Shown here: piece by piece, positions 33,254-40,815 of the stretch
Layout of the letters: each line of letters opens with the position of its first letter
How positions within the stretch are numbered: the stretch's first letter is position 1
Origin: CAWJMD01 sp963843835
GTDB taxonomy: Bacteria > Actinomycetota > Actinomycetes > Actinomycetales > CAWJMD01
Direction of reading: 5' to 3'
DNA length: 64,000 bases
Assembly: GCA_963843835.1 (NCBI GenBank)
Contig: CAWJMD010000004.1
Span: 292,890-356,889 of the forward strand
The notes under the pieces: model-generated
Databases searched by the model: none
Seen by the model: only the letters and a program-made list of their open reading frames with translations
What the model was told of the DNA's origin: nothing
Program-made: the position numbers and the translations under genes

Positions 33254-35692
33254 TCAGTCCCGGCGTCTGAACCCGCGACCGACGCGGGCAGAGAGCGCAC
33301 GGTCCAGGCGGTCCGCCTCCAGCCCCAGGGACTGGGTCGCCGAGCGGAGGTGGTTCACCCCCGAGTCGGGCATGAGGCGGGCGCGCCACCGGGCGCCGGG
33401 TCCTCGGCGGGAACCCACGGCACGCTTCACCACCGCGACGTCGTGACGCAGCCCCCGGTCGCTCATCGGGTCCGCGGTCGACGGGACGACACCGTCCGAC
33501 CGTGCGGGAGCGTCGAGGTCGAGAACGGCCACGGTGAGGAGGCCGGGGTCCCCGGCGCGTCCGGTCACGGCTCCGGCGGGTCGCCCGGCGCCCGGAGGCC
33601 GGGCGTAGCGTGCGCGCTCCACCGCCGCACCCACACGGGTGAGTGAGACCAGCGCCTCGGGCTCCAGGCTGTCCCCGACGAGGCGGCAGGCCTGTCTGAC
33701 GGTCGAGGACGGCGGGACCCTCAGACCCAGGTCGCCCACCGACTCGATCATCGACGTCCACGCCGCCTCGGCCCGTGTGGCCGGCTCCCGTGCAGTCGCC
33801 CACCGGCGTCGTCGCACCAGGGACGACGTGACGGTGGGCGCGGCCAGTGCCGCCAGGACGAGCGCGAGAGCGAGCAGCAGCCGCCAGGGCAGCGCCACCA
33901 GCCAGCCGATCACGTCGCTGAAGGACAGCCCCCCGCTGTTCCGGTCGCCCAGCGGTCCCTCCTGCGCCCCGGTCGGCATCACGGCCGTGGCCGATGGTGC
34001 TGGGGAGGGGGCGGCCGTCGGCGCGGTGACGGCGGGCGCCGCCCACGACGGCAGACCACCCGCACGGGACGACGGTGTCGGCTCGAACCGCATCCACCCG
34101 GCGCCCTCGAAGTACAGCTCGGGCCACGCGTGGGCGTCCTGCTGGGTGATCACCCAGGTGCCGTCGGCCTGCTGCTCGCCGGGCAGGAAGCCGACGGCCA
34201 CGCGCGCTGGGATGCCCAGCGTGCGCGCCATGATGGCCATCGCTGAGGCGAAGTGGACGCAGTACCCCTGTCGTGTGACGAGGAAGTCGGCGACGCCCGT
34301 CGACCCGCTGTCGGGCGGTGCGTCCAGGGAGTACTGGAAGCCTCCGCCGCCGCGGAACCAGGTCTGGAGGCGACCGGCCCGCTCCAGGTCGGTGCCGGTT
34401 CCGGCCACCTCGGCGGCCGTCGCGGCGATCGACGGTGGCAGGTCGTCCGGCAGGGCGGTCCAGGTGGCGCTGATCCCCGGGGGGACCGGCCCCGCGGCGG
34501 CGAGGTCCTCCGGGGTGGGCTCGACCAGCAGGTGCTGGACCGTGTAGCTGAGACCCGGTGTGGTCGTGACCCCGTCCCCGACGACGTTGAGGGTGCTCTG
34601 GTCGTAGAGCCAGTTGCCGAGGATGTCGACCCGGCGAGGTGGGTACGGCACCGGGAGCCACCCCTGGCGCAGAGTGGTGATGGTGACGGAGGTCGTCGCC
34701 TCGCTGACGGGCACGTTCACCGACAGCCCCGGCGGGGACGACATCACGTCCTCGGCGCGCCGCTCGCGGTCCACGCTGCCGTAGGTGGGCTGCCAGGTGT
34801 CGCCGTCGAAGGAGTCCGTCGTCACGACACGCAGCGGGTCCGGTTCGGGGTCGGTCGTCTCGTACCGCAGCACCTCGGCGTCCTCCGGCGCGGTGAGGTC
34901 GTCGCGCAGGGAGAGGATCGGGTTGAGGACCGTGATGGTGCCGTCCCCCTGGCCGGATCCGGGCCCGAGCCCGCCGGGCAGCAGGCTCTCGCTGAGCCCG
35001 GGGACGAGGGCCGGCAGCAGCACCGCCCCCGCCAACGCGACGGCGCCCACCCGCCGTCCCGTGGCGGCCATCGGAGCCCGCTCGTCGCCCCGGGTCCGCT
35101 GCCCGGAGACCACCCGTCCCCAGCGGCTGATGCGCTCGCCGGAGTCGGAGGCGATCAGCAGCAGGTAGCCGGTTCCGGCGAGCACGAACCACCACCACGG
35201 CAGCCCGTTCGGCGTCAGGGCCGCCGGCACGCAGTACACCGCCAGCAGCGGGAGCCCGGCCACCGCGGGACGCCGCAGCGTCACCGCGAGCAGGTCGGTG
35301 AGCCAGGCGACGAGCCCCAGGCCCGCGACCGCCACCAGGCGCAGCCCGGGGTTGTCCGGCACCGGGGCGGCGGACTCCGCCATCACGACCCCGCCCTGGA
35401 CGACGAGCTCACCCAGCCGCAGGACCGACTCCTTGCCGGGCAGCAGGCCCAGCCACGCCTCCGGCAGCGCGTACCACCAGGTGATGCCCAGCAGCATGGC
35501 GGCGAGGTAGGCGGCCGACGCCCAGGCTGCCCCGATGAGGCGGTGCGCGAGCGTCGCGACCGCCGCTCCCAGCACCACGACCGCCGCGAGCTCGACCAGC
35601 CAGTTGGTGCCCCGGATCAGGGGGATGCAGGTCGTCGCGGTGAGCAGCACCGCGAGGGCCGCGAGCATCCGGGCCCGCAGGTGCCGGCTCAT
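33254..35692 (-). CDS. Transglutaminase-like membrane protein (TgpA family, DUF3488)
   Basis: An 812-aa protein. Several N-terminal membrane helices (residues ~10-240) precede an external transglutaminase-like domain with the Cys in TRQGYCVHFASAMAIMARTLGIPARVAVGF and the His/Asp in QDAHAWPELYFEGAGW, so the Cys-His-Asp triad is present. A further helix (~DVIGWLVALPWRLLLALALVLA) and a cytosolic tail close it. The substrate is unknown. ATG 35692 overlaps the DUF58 stop (ATGA). It is the last gene of the MoxR-DUF58-TgpA unit widely found in actinobacteria. Confidence 0.9.
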   Translation of the reverse strand: MSRHLRARMLAALAVLLTATTCIPLIRGTNWLVELAAVVVLGAAVATLAHRLIGAAWASAAYLAAMLLGITWWYALPEAWLGLLPGKESVLRLGELVVQGGVVMAESAAPVPDNPGLRLVAVAGLGLVAWLTDLLAVTLRRPAVAGLPLLAVYCVPAALTPNGLPWWWFVLAGTGYLLLIASDSGERISRWGRVVSGQRTRGDERAPMAATGRRVGAVALAGAVLLPALVPGLSESLLPGGLGPGSGQGDGTITVLNPILSLRDDLTAPEDAEVLRYETTDPEPDPLRVVTTDSFDGDTWQPTYGSVDRERRAEDVMSSPPGLSVNVPVSEATTSVTITTLRQGWLPVPYPPRRVDILGNWLYDQSTLNVVGDGVTTTPGLSYTVQHLLVEPTPEDLAAAGPVPPGISATWTALPDDLPPSIAATAAEVAGTGTDLERAGRLQTWFRGGGGFQYSLDAPPDSGSTGVADFLVTRQGYCVHFASAMAIMARTLGIPARVAVGFLPGEQQADGTWVITQQDAHAWPELYFEGAGWMRFEPTPSSRAGGLPSWAAPAVTAPTAAPSPAPSATAVMPTGAQEGPLGDRNSGGLSFSDVIGWLVALPWRLLLALALVLAALAAPTVTSSLVRRRRWATAREPATRAEAAWTSMIESVGDLGLRVPPSSTVRQACRLVGDSLEPEALVSLTRVGAAVERARYARPPGAGRPAGAVTGRAGDPGLLTVAVLDLDAPARSDGVVPSTADPMSDRGLRHDVAVVKRAVGSRRGPGARWRARLMPDSGVNHLRSATQSLGLEADRLDRALSARVGRGFRRRD

Positions 35693-37044
35693 CGCCACGC
35701 CGCCGCGAAGCCGGAGCCGGAACGACCCGCCTGGTGACGCGCGACGAGCGAGTCCCACGCGCGCGTGACGGTGCTGCGGCCGTCCACCTCGACGGCGCTC
35801 CACCCACCGACCTCGAGACGGCCGATCGCGTCGCCGCGGGCGGCGTCGATCTGGGCCGCCCGGCGCGGCGGCAGCATCGCCCAGTCGGTCGTCTTCAGCA
35901 GGAGGGCGAGCCCCACGGTGCCCTGTCGGCTCAGCGCGGCGAGCGGGTGCACGTCGGCCGCGTCGACCTCGCCCAGCACGGCGACGACCAGGCCGTCACC
36001 CCCTGCGCGCGTGAGCAGACCGGTCGCCGCCGAGAGCTCCCGCGGACCGGCGAGGTCCATCACCGCCAGCCGGTCCAGCAGCGGGCCGACGCCGCCCGCG
36101 TGCTCGCGTCCTGTCCACCCGGTCTCGAGGTCGTCGCTGATCATCCGCACGCCGTAGCCCGCCTCCACCAGGAGGTGGCAGACCGAGGCCGCGGCGCTGA
36201 TCGCCCACTCGAAGGACGAGGCGGGCCCGTCGCCCCGGTGGCCCACGGCCCGCCGGTCCACCAGGACGGTCGCCTGCATCTGGTGCGGCTGCTCGTCGCG
36301 CCGCACCATCAGCTCGCCGCGGCGGGCGGTGGACCTCCAGTGCACGCGGCGCAGGTCGTCCCCGTGCCGGTACTCGCGCGTGGCCAGGTCGTGCTCACCC
36401 GAGGCCGCGGCGGTGCGGGTGACCGAGTCACCGGCGCCTCGCCAGCTCCCGGCAGCCTTCAAGGGGGCCAGCGGGTGCAGCCTGGGTACGACGGTCAGCG
36501 GATCCGTCGCGGTGAAGGAGCGGGTCACCTCGCACATGCCGAACGGGTCGGTCAGCCGCAGCCGCACGGGCCCGACCTCCCAGCGCCCGCGTACGTCGCT
36601 GCGGAGCGAGTAGGTCACGGCGGCGCGGCTCCGCGGGTCGAGCCGGTCGACGACGAAGCGGGGGCGGGCGCCCAGCACGTACGGCAGCTGCTCCTCCGCG
36701 AGCAGCACGCCGGTCGGGACCCTCGACAGGTTGGCGAGCTCCAGCCGGACGGATGCCGACTGCCCGGCCGAGACCCTCGCCGGCTGGATGGATCTGGACA
36801 GCTCGACCCGGTACCGCGACCGAGCCACGACCAGGACGCTGACGGCGGGGACCAGCAGGAGCAGGGCGGCGATCCTGAGCAGGTCGCGCTGGCCCAGCAC
36901 CACGGCACAGGCGGCCGTCGCGAGGCCGGCCGCCATGAACGCGCGTCCCCGGACGGTGAGGCCCGAGAGCGCGTTCGGCAGGGCGCCGGACCAGCCGCTG
37001 CTGGCCCGCTCGAACCGGGAGCCCTGAGCTGCGGAGCCGGCCAT
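35689..37044 (-). CDS. DUF58 domain protein
   Basis: A 451-aa protein. Two N-terminal membrane helices (about 30-70) are followed by a von Willebrand-like beta region, and then the DUF58 core with EYRHGDDLRRVHWRSTARRGELMVRRDE, a family signature. In MoxR-associated units the DUF58 protein is thought to act with the AAA ATPase in folding, activation or cofactor insertion of a partner protein. It is coupled to the transglutaminase gene by ATGA overlap, and 11 bp separate it from the moxR stop. Confidence 0.9.
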   Translation of the reverse strand: MAGSAAQGSRFERASSGWSGALPNALSGLTVRGRAFMAAGLATAACAVVLGQRDLLRIAALLLLVPAVSVLVVARSRYRVELSRSIQPARVSAGQSASVRLELANLSRVPTGVLLAEEQLPYVLGARPRFVVDRLDPRSRAAVTYSLRSDVRGRWEVGPVRLRLTDPFGMCEVTRSFTATDPLTVVPRLHPLAPLKAAGSWRGAGDSVTRTAAASGEHDLATREYRHGDDLRRVHWRSTARRGELMVRRDEQPHQMQATVLVDRRAVGHRGDGPASSFEWAISAAASVCHLLVEAGYGVRMISDDLETGWTGREHAGGVGPLLDRLAVMDLAGPRELSAATGLLTRAGGDGLVVAVLGEVDAADVHPLAALSRQGTVGLALLLKTTDWAMLPPRRAAQIDAARGDAIGRLEVGGWSAVEVDGRSTVTRAWDSLVARHQAGRSGSGFAAAWR

Positions 37045-37055
37045 CGACGTCGCCC

Positions 37056-38030
37056 TCAGCGGGTGCCGGACGGGACGGGCACGCGGTCCAGCACCTCGGC
37101 CAGCACGTCCTCGACCGACCGGCGGGCGAGCTGGGCGTCAGCGGTCGGCAGCAGGCGGTGGGACAGAACGGCCGGCGCGAGCAGCTTCAGGTCGTCGGGA
37201 AGCACGTGGTCGCGCCGGTCGAGCGCCGCGTGGGCCTGCGACGCCCGCAGCAGCTGGAGGCTGGCGCGCGGGCTGGCTCCCAGACGCAGGTCCGGGTGCG
37301 TGCGCGTGGCGGTCACCAGGTCCACCAGGTACTGCTTCACGGCCGGGGCCGCGTGCACGGTGCGGACGACCTCGACGAGGGCGCGCACGGTGGCGGCGTC
37401 GGCGACGGCGGTCAGGCTGTCCAGCGGGTCGACGGAGTCGCGCGAGTCGAGCATCTCGATCTCTGACGCGGAGGCCGGGTAGCCCATCGAGACCCGCGCC
37501 ATGAACCGGTCGCGCTGGGCCTCTGGAAGGGGGTAGGTCCCCTCCATCTCGATGGGGTTCTGCGTGGCGACCACGATGAAGGGGGGCTCCAGCACGTACG
37601 TGATCCCGTCGACCGTGACCTGCCGCTCCTCCATGCACTCGAGGAGGGCCGACTGGGTCTTGGGGGAGGCCCGGTTGATCTCGTCGCCGACCACCACGTT
37701 CGCGAAGACCGCTCCCGGCTTGAACTCGAAGTCCCGCGTCTCCTGGTTGTAGATGCTGACGCCGGTGATGTCGCTGGGCAGCAGGTCGGGCGTGAACTGG
37801 ATCCGCCGTACCGAGCAGTCGATCGACCGCGCCATCGCCTTGGCGAGCATCGTCTTGCCGACACCCGGCACGTCCTCGACGAGCAGGTGTCCCTGCGCGA
37901 GCAGCACCGTCAGGGCCGTGCGCACTGCACCCTGCTTACCCTGGATCACGGACTCGATCGCCCGCTGGATGGCCCCCGCGGTGTAGGCCAGGTCCTCCAG
38001 GTTCTGGGGGGCCGTACCTGTCGTCGTCAC
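37056..38030 (-). CDS. MoxR family AAA+ ATPase
   Basis: A 324-aa chaperone-type ATPase. Walker A is in HLLVEDVPGVGKTMLAKAMA and Walker B in NVVVGDEINRASPKTQSALLE; RRIQFTPDLLPSDITG and VVATQNPIEMEGTYPLPEAQ are MoxR hallmarks. The GTG start 38030 has a GAGGAGC ribosome site. It heads the unit with DUF58 and transglutaminase genes. A TAACGT -10 candidate on the minus strand lies at 38084-38089. Confidence 0.93.
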   Translation of the reverse strand: MTTTGTAPQNLEDLAYTAGAIQRAIESVIQGKQGAVRTALTVLLAQGHLLVEDVPGVGKTMLAKAMARSIDCSVRRIQFTPDLLPSDITGVSIYNQETRDFEFKPGAVFANVVVGDEINRASPKTQSALLECMEERQVTVDGITYVLEPPFIVVATQNPIEMEGTYPLPEAQRDRFMARVSMGYPASASEIEMLDSRDSVDPLDSLTAVADAATVRALVEVVRTVHAAPAVKQYLVDLVTATRTHPDLRLGASPRASLQLLRASQAHAALDRRDHVLPDDLKLLAPAVLSHRLLPTADAQLARRSVEDVLAEVLDRVPVPSGTR

Positions 38031-38385
38031 TCGTGCTCCTCGGCTTCCGGCGGGTGTGACAGGCGGCGACGCCTGACGCCACGACGTTACGGGATGAGCC
38101 CACCGATTACGTAGGCGTCCGGGTCACCGTTCGCTCCGGCCCCCGTCCCGCACCCTCCCCACTTCCCCCCACGCAGGGGGGCTGGAACCCCCTCAGGGCC
38201 GCGGGTTGGGCCTGAGATGCCCGATAAAAGCTTGTTTGAGAGGCACTTTCTGACGAGCTCTCGGTGCAGCGACCCGCCTCCGCGCGCTGCTGCCGCGTGT
38301 GGCCCTCCATCGTCCTCCACTGCGGTTCGAGCGATCTGACCTGCAGTTTTGTCTCAAGTCCCCCCGCGACTCGGCCGAGATCTCG
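38031..38385. other. Divergent intergenic region between moxR and mraZ
   Basis: About 355 bp without a gene. It has a relatively AT-rich patch (around 38220-38260, GATAAAAGCTTGTTTGAG), an imperfect CTCAGG/CCTGAG inverted repeat near 38193-38217, and the moxR -10 candidate near 38086. Nothing else is recognised. Confidence 0.4.
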
Positions 38386-38413
38386 TTGACTGTGGAGTGA
38401 AGTGGGGTAATGT
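38386..38413 (+). promoter_or_regulatory. Promoter of mraZ
   Basis: TTGACT (38386-38391) and TAATGT (38408-38413) are 16 bp apart, the best housekeeping-type promoter in the window. Its spacer and -10 are overlaid by the MraZ boxes. Confidence 0.65.
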
Positions 38414-38417
38414 GGAG
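38392..38417 (+). promoter_or_regulatory. MraZ-box array (three repeats at 10-bp period)
   Basis: GTGGAG (38392), GTGGGG (38402) and GTGGAG (38412) recur every 10 bp with 4-bp spacers. This matches the direct repeats bound by MraZ upstream of its own gene. Their overlap with the -10 predicts autorepression of mraZ and the genes downstream. Confidence 0.75.
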
Positions 38418-38466
38418 GTTGTCGGAGCGTGGGGGTTCCGACGCGAATCAGGAGGGGAGGGCGGCG

Positions 38467-38898
38467 ATGTTCCTCGGCACGCACTCCCCTCGGCTGGACG
38501 ACAAGGGCCGGCTGATCCTGCCGGCGAAGTTCCGTGACCAGCTGGCTCCCGGCCTGGTGGTCACCCGGGGCCAAGAGCGCTGCCTCTACGTGTTCACCAC
38601 CTCCGAGTTCGAACGCATGCACGAGCAGCTGCGCCAGGCCCCCGTCGCCAGCAAGCAGGCGCGTGACTACCTCCGGGTGCTGCTGTCCGGCGCCTACGAC
38701 GAGTTGCCCGACAAGCAGGGCCGGATCACGATCCCCACCCAGCTGCGCACGTACGCCAACCTCGATCGCGACTGCACCGTGATCGGGGCCGGCTCCCGTG
38801 TGGAGATCTGGGACGCCGGCGCCTGGGAGGCCTACCTGGCCGAGCAGGAGCCCGAGTTCGCGAGCACCGCTGAGGAGGTCGTCCCCGGCCTCTTCTGA
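38467..38898 (+). CDS. mraZ: Transcriptional regulator MraZ
   Basis: A 143-aa protein with two SpoVT/AbrB-like halves: FLGTHSPRLDDKGRLILPAKFRDQL and AYDELPDKQGRITIPTQLRTYANL each carry the DxxGR DNA-binding motif. It forms a ring that binds GTGG-type repeats and regulates the division cluster. ATG 38467 follows AGGAGGGGAGGG; the frame extends upstream to 38410 but family alignment favours this start. rsmH is 286 bp downstream. Confidence 0.95.
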   Translation: MFLGTHSPRLDDKGRLILPAKFRDQLAPGLVVTRGQERCLYVFTTSEFERMHEQLRQAPVASKQARDYLRVLLSGAYDELPDKQGRITIPTQLRTYANLDRDCTVIGAGSRVEIWDAGAWEAYLAEQEPEFASTAEEVVPGLF

Positions 38899-39090
38899 CC
38901 GCGAGCCCCTGGTCGCAGGGCCAGGTCTCCAGCCGTCCGCGGCGTCCTGACACACCTTCCCCGGTGCCAGGCCGTGCCGACGGATGGGGACCTGGCCGGG
39001 CGACCACCCCGTGCCGACAAAGCCGGTCGCGACCCGGCTCCCACCCCCGGCCATCCGTCGCCCGACTGGTCCCAGTCACCTCAGCAACAT

Positions 39091-39162
39091 CCAGCCACAC
39101 CAGACACACCAGTCAGACCAGTCACACCAGTCACACCAGTCACACCAGTCACACCAGTCACA
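39091..39162 (+). repeat. Tandem array of eight 9-bp repeats upstream of rsmH
   Basis: The unit CCAGTCACA occurs five times perfectly (39118-39162), preceded by three variants (CCAGCCACA, CCAGACACA, CCAGTCAGA). The array ends 22 bp before the rsmH ATG. Because the unit is a multiple of three, all frames stay open across it. Copy-number change could alter the leader length and perhaps rsmH expression. Confidence 0.9.
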
Positions 39163-39184
39163 CCGAGAACGTCGAAGGGTCGAG

Positions 39185-40156
39185 ATGTCCGAGGACGCAG
39201 CAGCGCGGCACGTGCCGGTGCTGCTCGAGCGCTGCGTCGCCCTGCTGTCCGCCGCGCTGACGACCCCCGGGGCGGTGGTCGTGGACGCGACGCTCGGGAT
39301 GGGCGGGCACAGCGAGGCGCTCCTGGAGGGCTGTCCCGCAGCGCGCCTCGTCGGGGTCGACCGCGACCGGCAGGCCATCGCCCTCGCGGGGGAGCGGCTC
39401 GCCCGGTTCGGCGACCGCGTCACGCTCGTGCACGCGGTGTACGACCGGCTGCCGGAGGTGCTGGCCGACCTCGGCCTGCACAGGGTCCAGGGCGTCCTGT
39501 TCGACCTGGGTGTCTCGTCCCTCCAGCTCGACGAGGAGTCGCGGGGCTTCGCCTACCGCACCGACGCACCGCTCGACATGCGGATGGACGCGAGCACGGG
39601 CAGCACCGCGGCCGACGTGCTCAACACCTACTCCGCCGCCGACCTGGCCCGCGTGCTGCGCGACTACGGCGAGGAGCGTTTCGCGCGCCGGATCGCCGGC
39701 GCCGTCGTCCGCGAGCGCGCCACCGAGCCGTTCACGACCAGCGCCCGCCTCGTGGACCTCGTCCGCGCCTGCGTCCCCGCGGCGACGCGTCGCACCGGGG
39801 GCAACCCGGCCAAGCGGACCTTCCAGGCGCTGCGCATCGAGGTCAACGGCGAGCTGGAGGCGCTCGAGCGCGCCATCCCGGCGGCGGTCGAGGCGCTCGC
39901 CGTCGGCGGTCGCATCGTGGTGATGTCGTACCACTCGCTCGAGGACCGCATGGTCAAGAGGGTCCTGGCCGAGGGAGCCCGGAGCACCGCCCCCCAGGGC
40001 CTGCCGGTCGAGCTGCCGGAGCACGCACCACAGCTGCGTCTGCTGACCCGGGGTGCGGAGACCGCCGGCGACGACGAGATCGCCGTGAACCCCCGTGCCG
40101 CCTCGGTGCGGTTGCGCGCAGCCGAGCGCCTGCGCCGGCCGGGGAGGGCGGCATGA
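39185..40156 (+). CDS. rsmH: 16S rRNA (cytosine(1402)-N(4))-methyltransferase
   Basis: A 323-aa SAM-dependent enzyme that methylates C1402 in the ribosomal P site. HVPVLLERCVALL opens the domain, VVVDATLGMGGHSEALLE is the SAM motif, LFDLGVSSLQLDEESRGFAYR is a strong family marker, and VVMSYHSLEDRMVKR ends the catalytic core. ATG 39185 is preceded by GAAGGG; a much longer in-frame ATG at 38984 would read through the 9-bp repeats and is unlikely. The stop overlaps ftsL (ATGA). Confidence 0.95.
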   Translation: MSEDAAARHVPVLLERCVALLSAALTTPGAVVVDATLGMGGHSEALLEGCPAARLVGVDRDRQAIALAGERLARFGDRVTLVHAVYDRLPEVLADLGLHRVQGVLFDLGVSSLQLDEESRGFAYRTDAPLDMRMDASTGSTAADVLNTYSAADLARVLRDYGEERFARRIAGAVVRERATEPFTTSARLVDLVRACVPAATRRTGGNPAKRTFQALRIEVNGELEALERAIPAAVEALAVGGRIVVMSYHSLEDRMVKRVLAEGARSTAPQGLPVELPEHAPQLRLLTRGAETAGDDEIAVNPRAASVRLRAAERLRRPGRAA

Positions 40157-40815
40157 GCCCGGCCGCCGCGCGTCTGGCGCACCCGTCGGCGTCCGTCCCG
40201 CGCAGCCCACAGCGCCGGGCCCTGGTCCGGCCGGCGGCTCCCGCGCCCCGGCTGCGGGTGCTCACCGCCCCCGCGCGGGCCACGTCCCGGCCGTCCTTCG
40301 TCGTCGGCTGCGCAGCCCTGCTGGTCTCGAGCCTCCTGGCGGTGCTGGTGATCAACATCGTGCTGTCGCGCGGCGCCTACGAGGAGAACCAGCTGGAGCT
40401 GCGCCAGATCGCCCTCACCGAGTCCGAGCAGGCGCTGTCGGAGGAGCTGGCGGTGCAGTCCGCGCCGTCCACGCTGTCGGCGCGGGCGCGCGAGCTGGGG
40501 ATGATCCCGAACGCCAGCCCCGCCTTCATCCGGCTCTCCGACGGTCGGATCCTCGGCTCCCCGACGCCGGCCGACCCGAAGAAGGCCGCCGCGTTCGCCG
40601 AGATCCCGGCGGCCGCCCTGGCGGCCCCCGGGGAGGTCAGCGAGGCGGACGCCGTGGCCGCCCAGGCCGCCGCCGACGCCGCCGCCGACGCCGCCGCGGC
40701 TGCTGCCGCGCCGGCCGTCCCCGACACGACCGCGGCGGTGGACGCGCCGGTGGACCCGCCCGCCTCGCCGGCCGACCCCGGCGACGGCGCAGTCAGGGCC
40801 GGAGGAGACGGATGA
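40153..40815 (+). CDS. ftsL: FtsL-like septum formation protein
   Basis: A 220-aa bitopic protein. A basic cytosolic N-terminus (~50 residues) is followed by a membrane helix (FVVGCAALLVSSLLAVLVINIVL), then a short heptad-type coiled coil (ENQLELRQIALTESEQALSEEL) with the ARELGMIPN motif typical of actinobacterial FtsL-like proteins. The last ~80 residues are an Ala/Pro/Asp-rich low-complexity tail, longer than in E. coli FtsL. It bridges FtsQ/FtsB and FtsI/FtsW. It overlaps rsmH and ftsI by ATGA at both ends. Confidence 0.83.
   Translation: MSPAAARLAHPSASVPRSPQRRALVRPAAPAPRLRVLTAPARATSRPSFVVGCAALLVSSLLAVLVINIVLSRGAYEENQLELRQIALTESEQALSEELAVQSAPSTLSARARELGMIPNASPAFIRLSDGRILGSPTPADPKKAAAFAEIPAAALAAPGEVSEADAVAAQAAADAAADAAAAAAAPAVPDTTAAVDAPVDPPASPADPGDGAVRAGGDG

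Noticed and set aside
39091..39162. CRISPR-like repeats.
   Set aside because: Units are 9 bp and directly adjacent, with no spacers and no cas genes; it is a simple tandem repeat.
38984..39184. In-frame N-terminal extension of rsmH from ATG 38984, translating the 9-bp repeats as HQS units.
   Set aside because: RsmH proteins begin close to the HVPVLLERC segment, and a GAAGGG ribosome site precedes ATG 39185.
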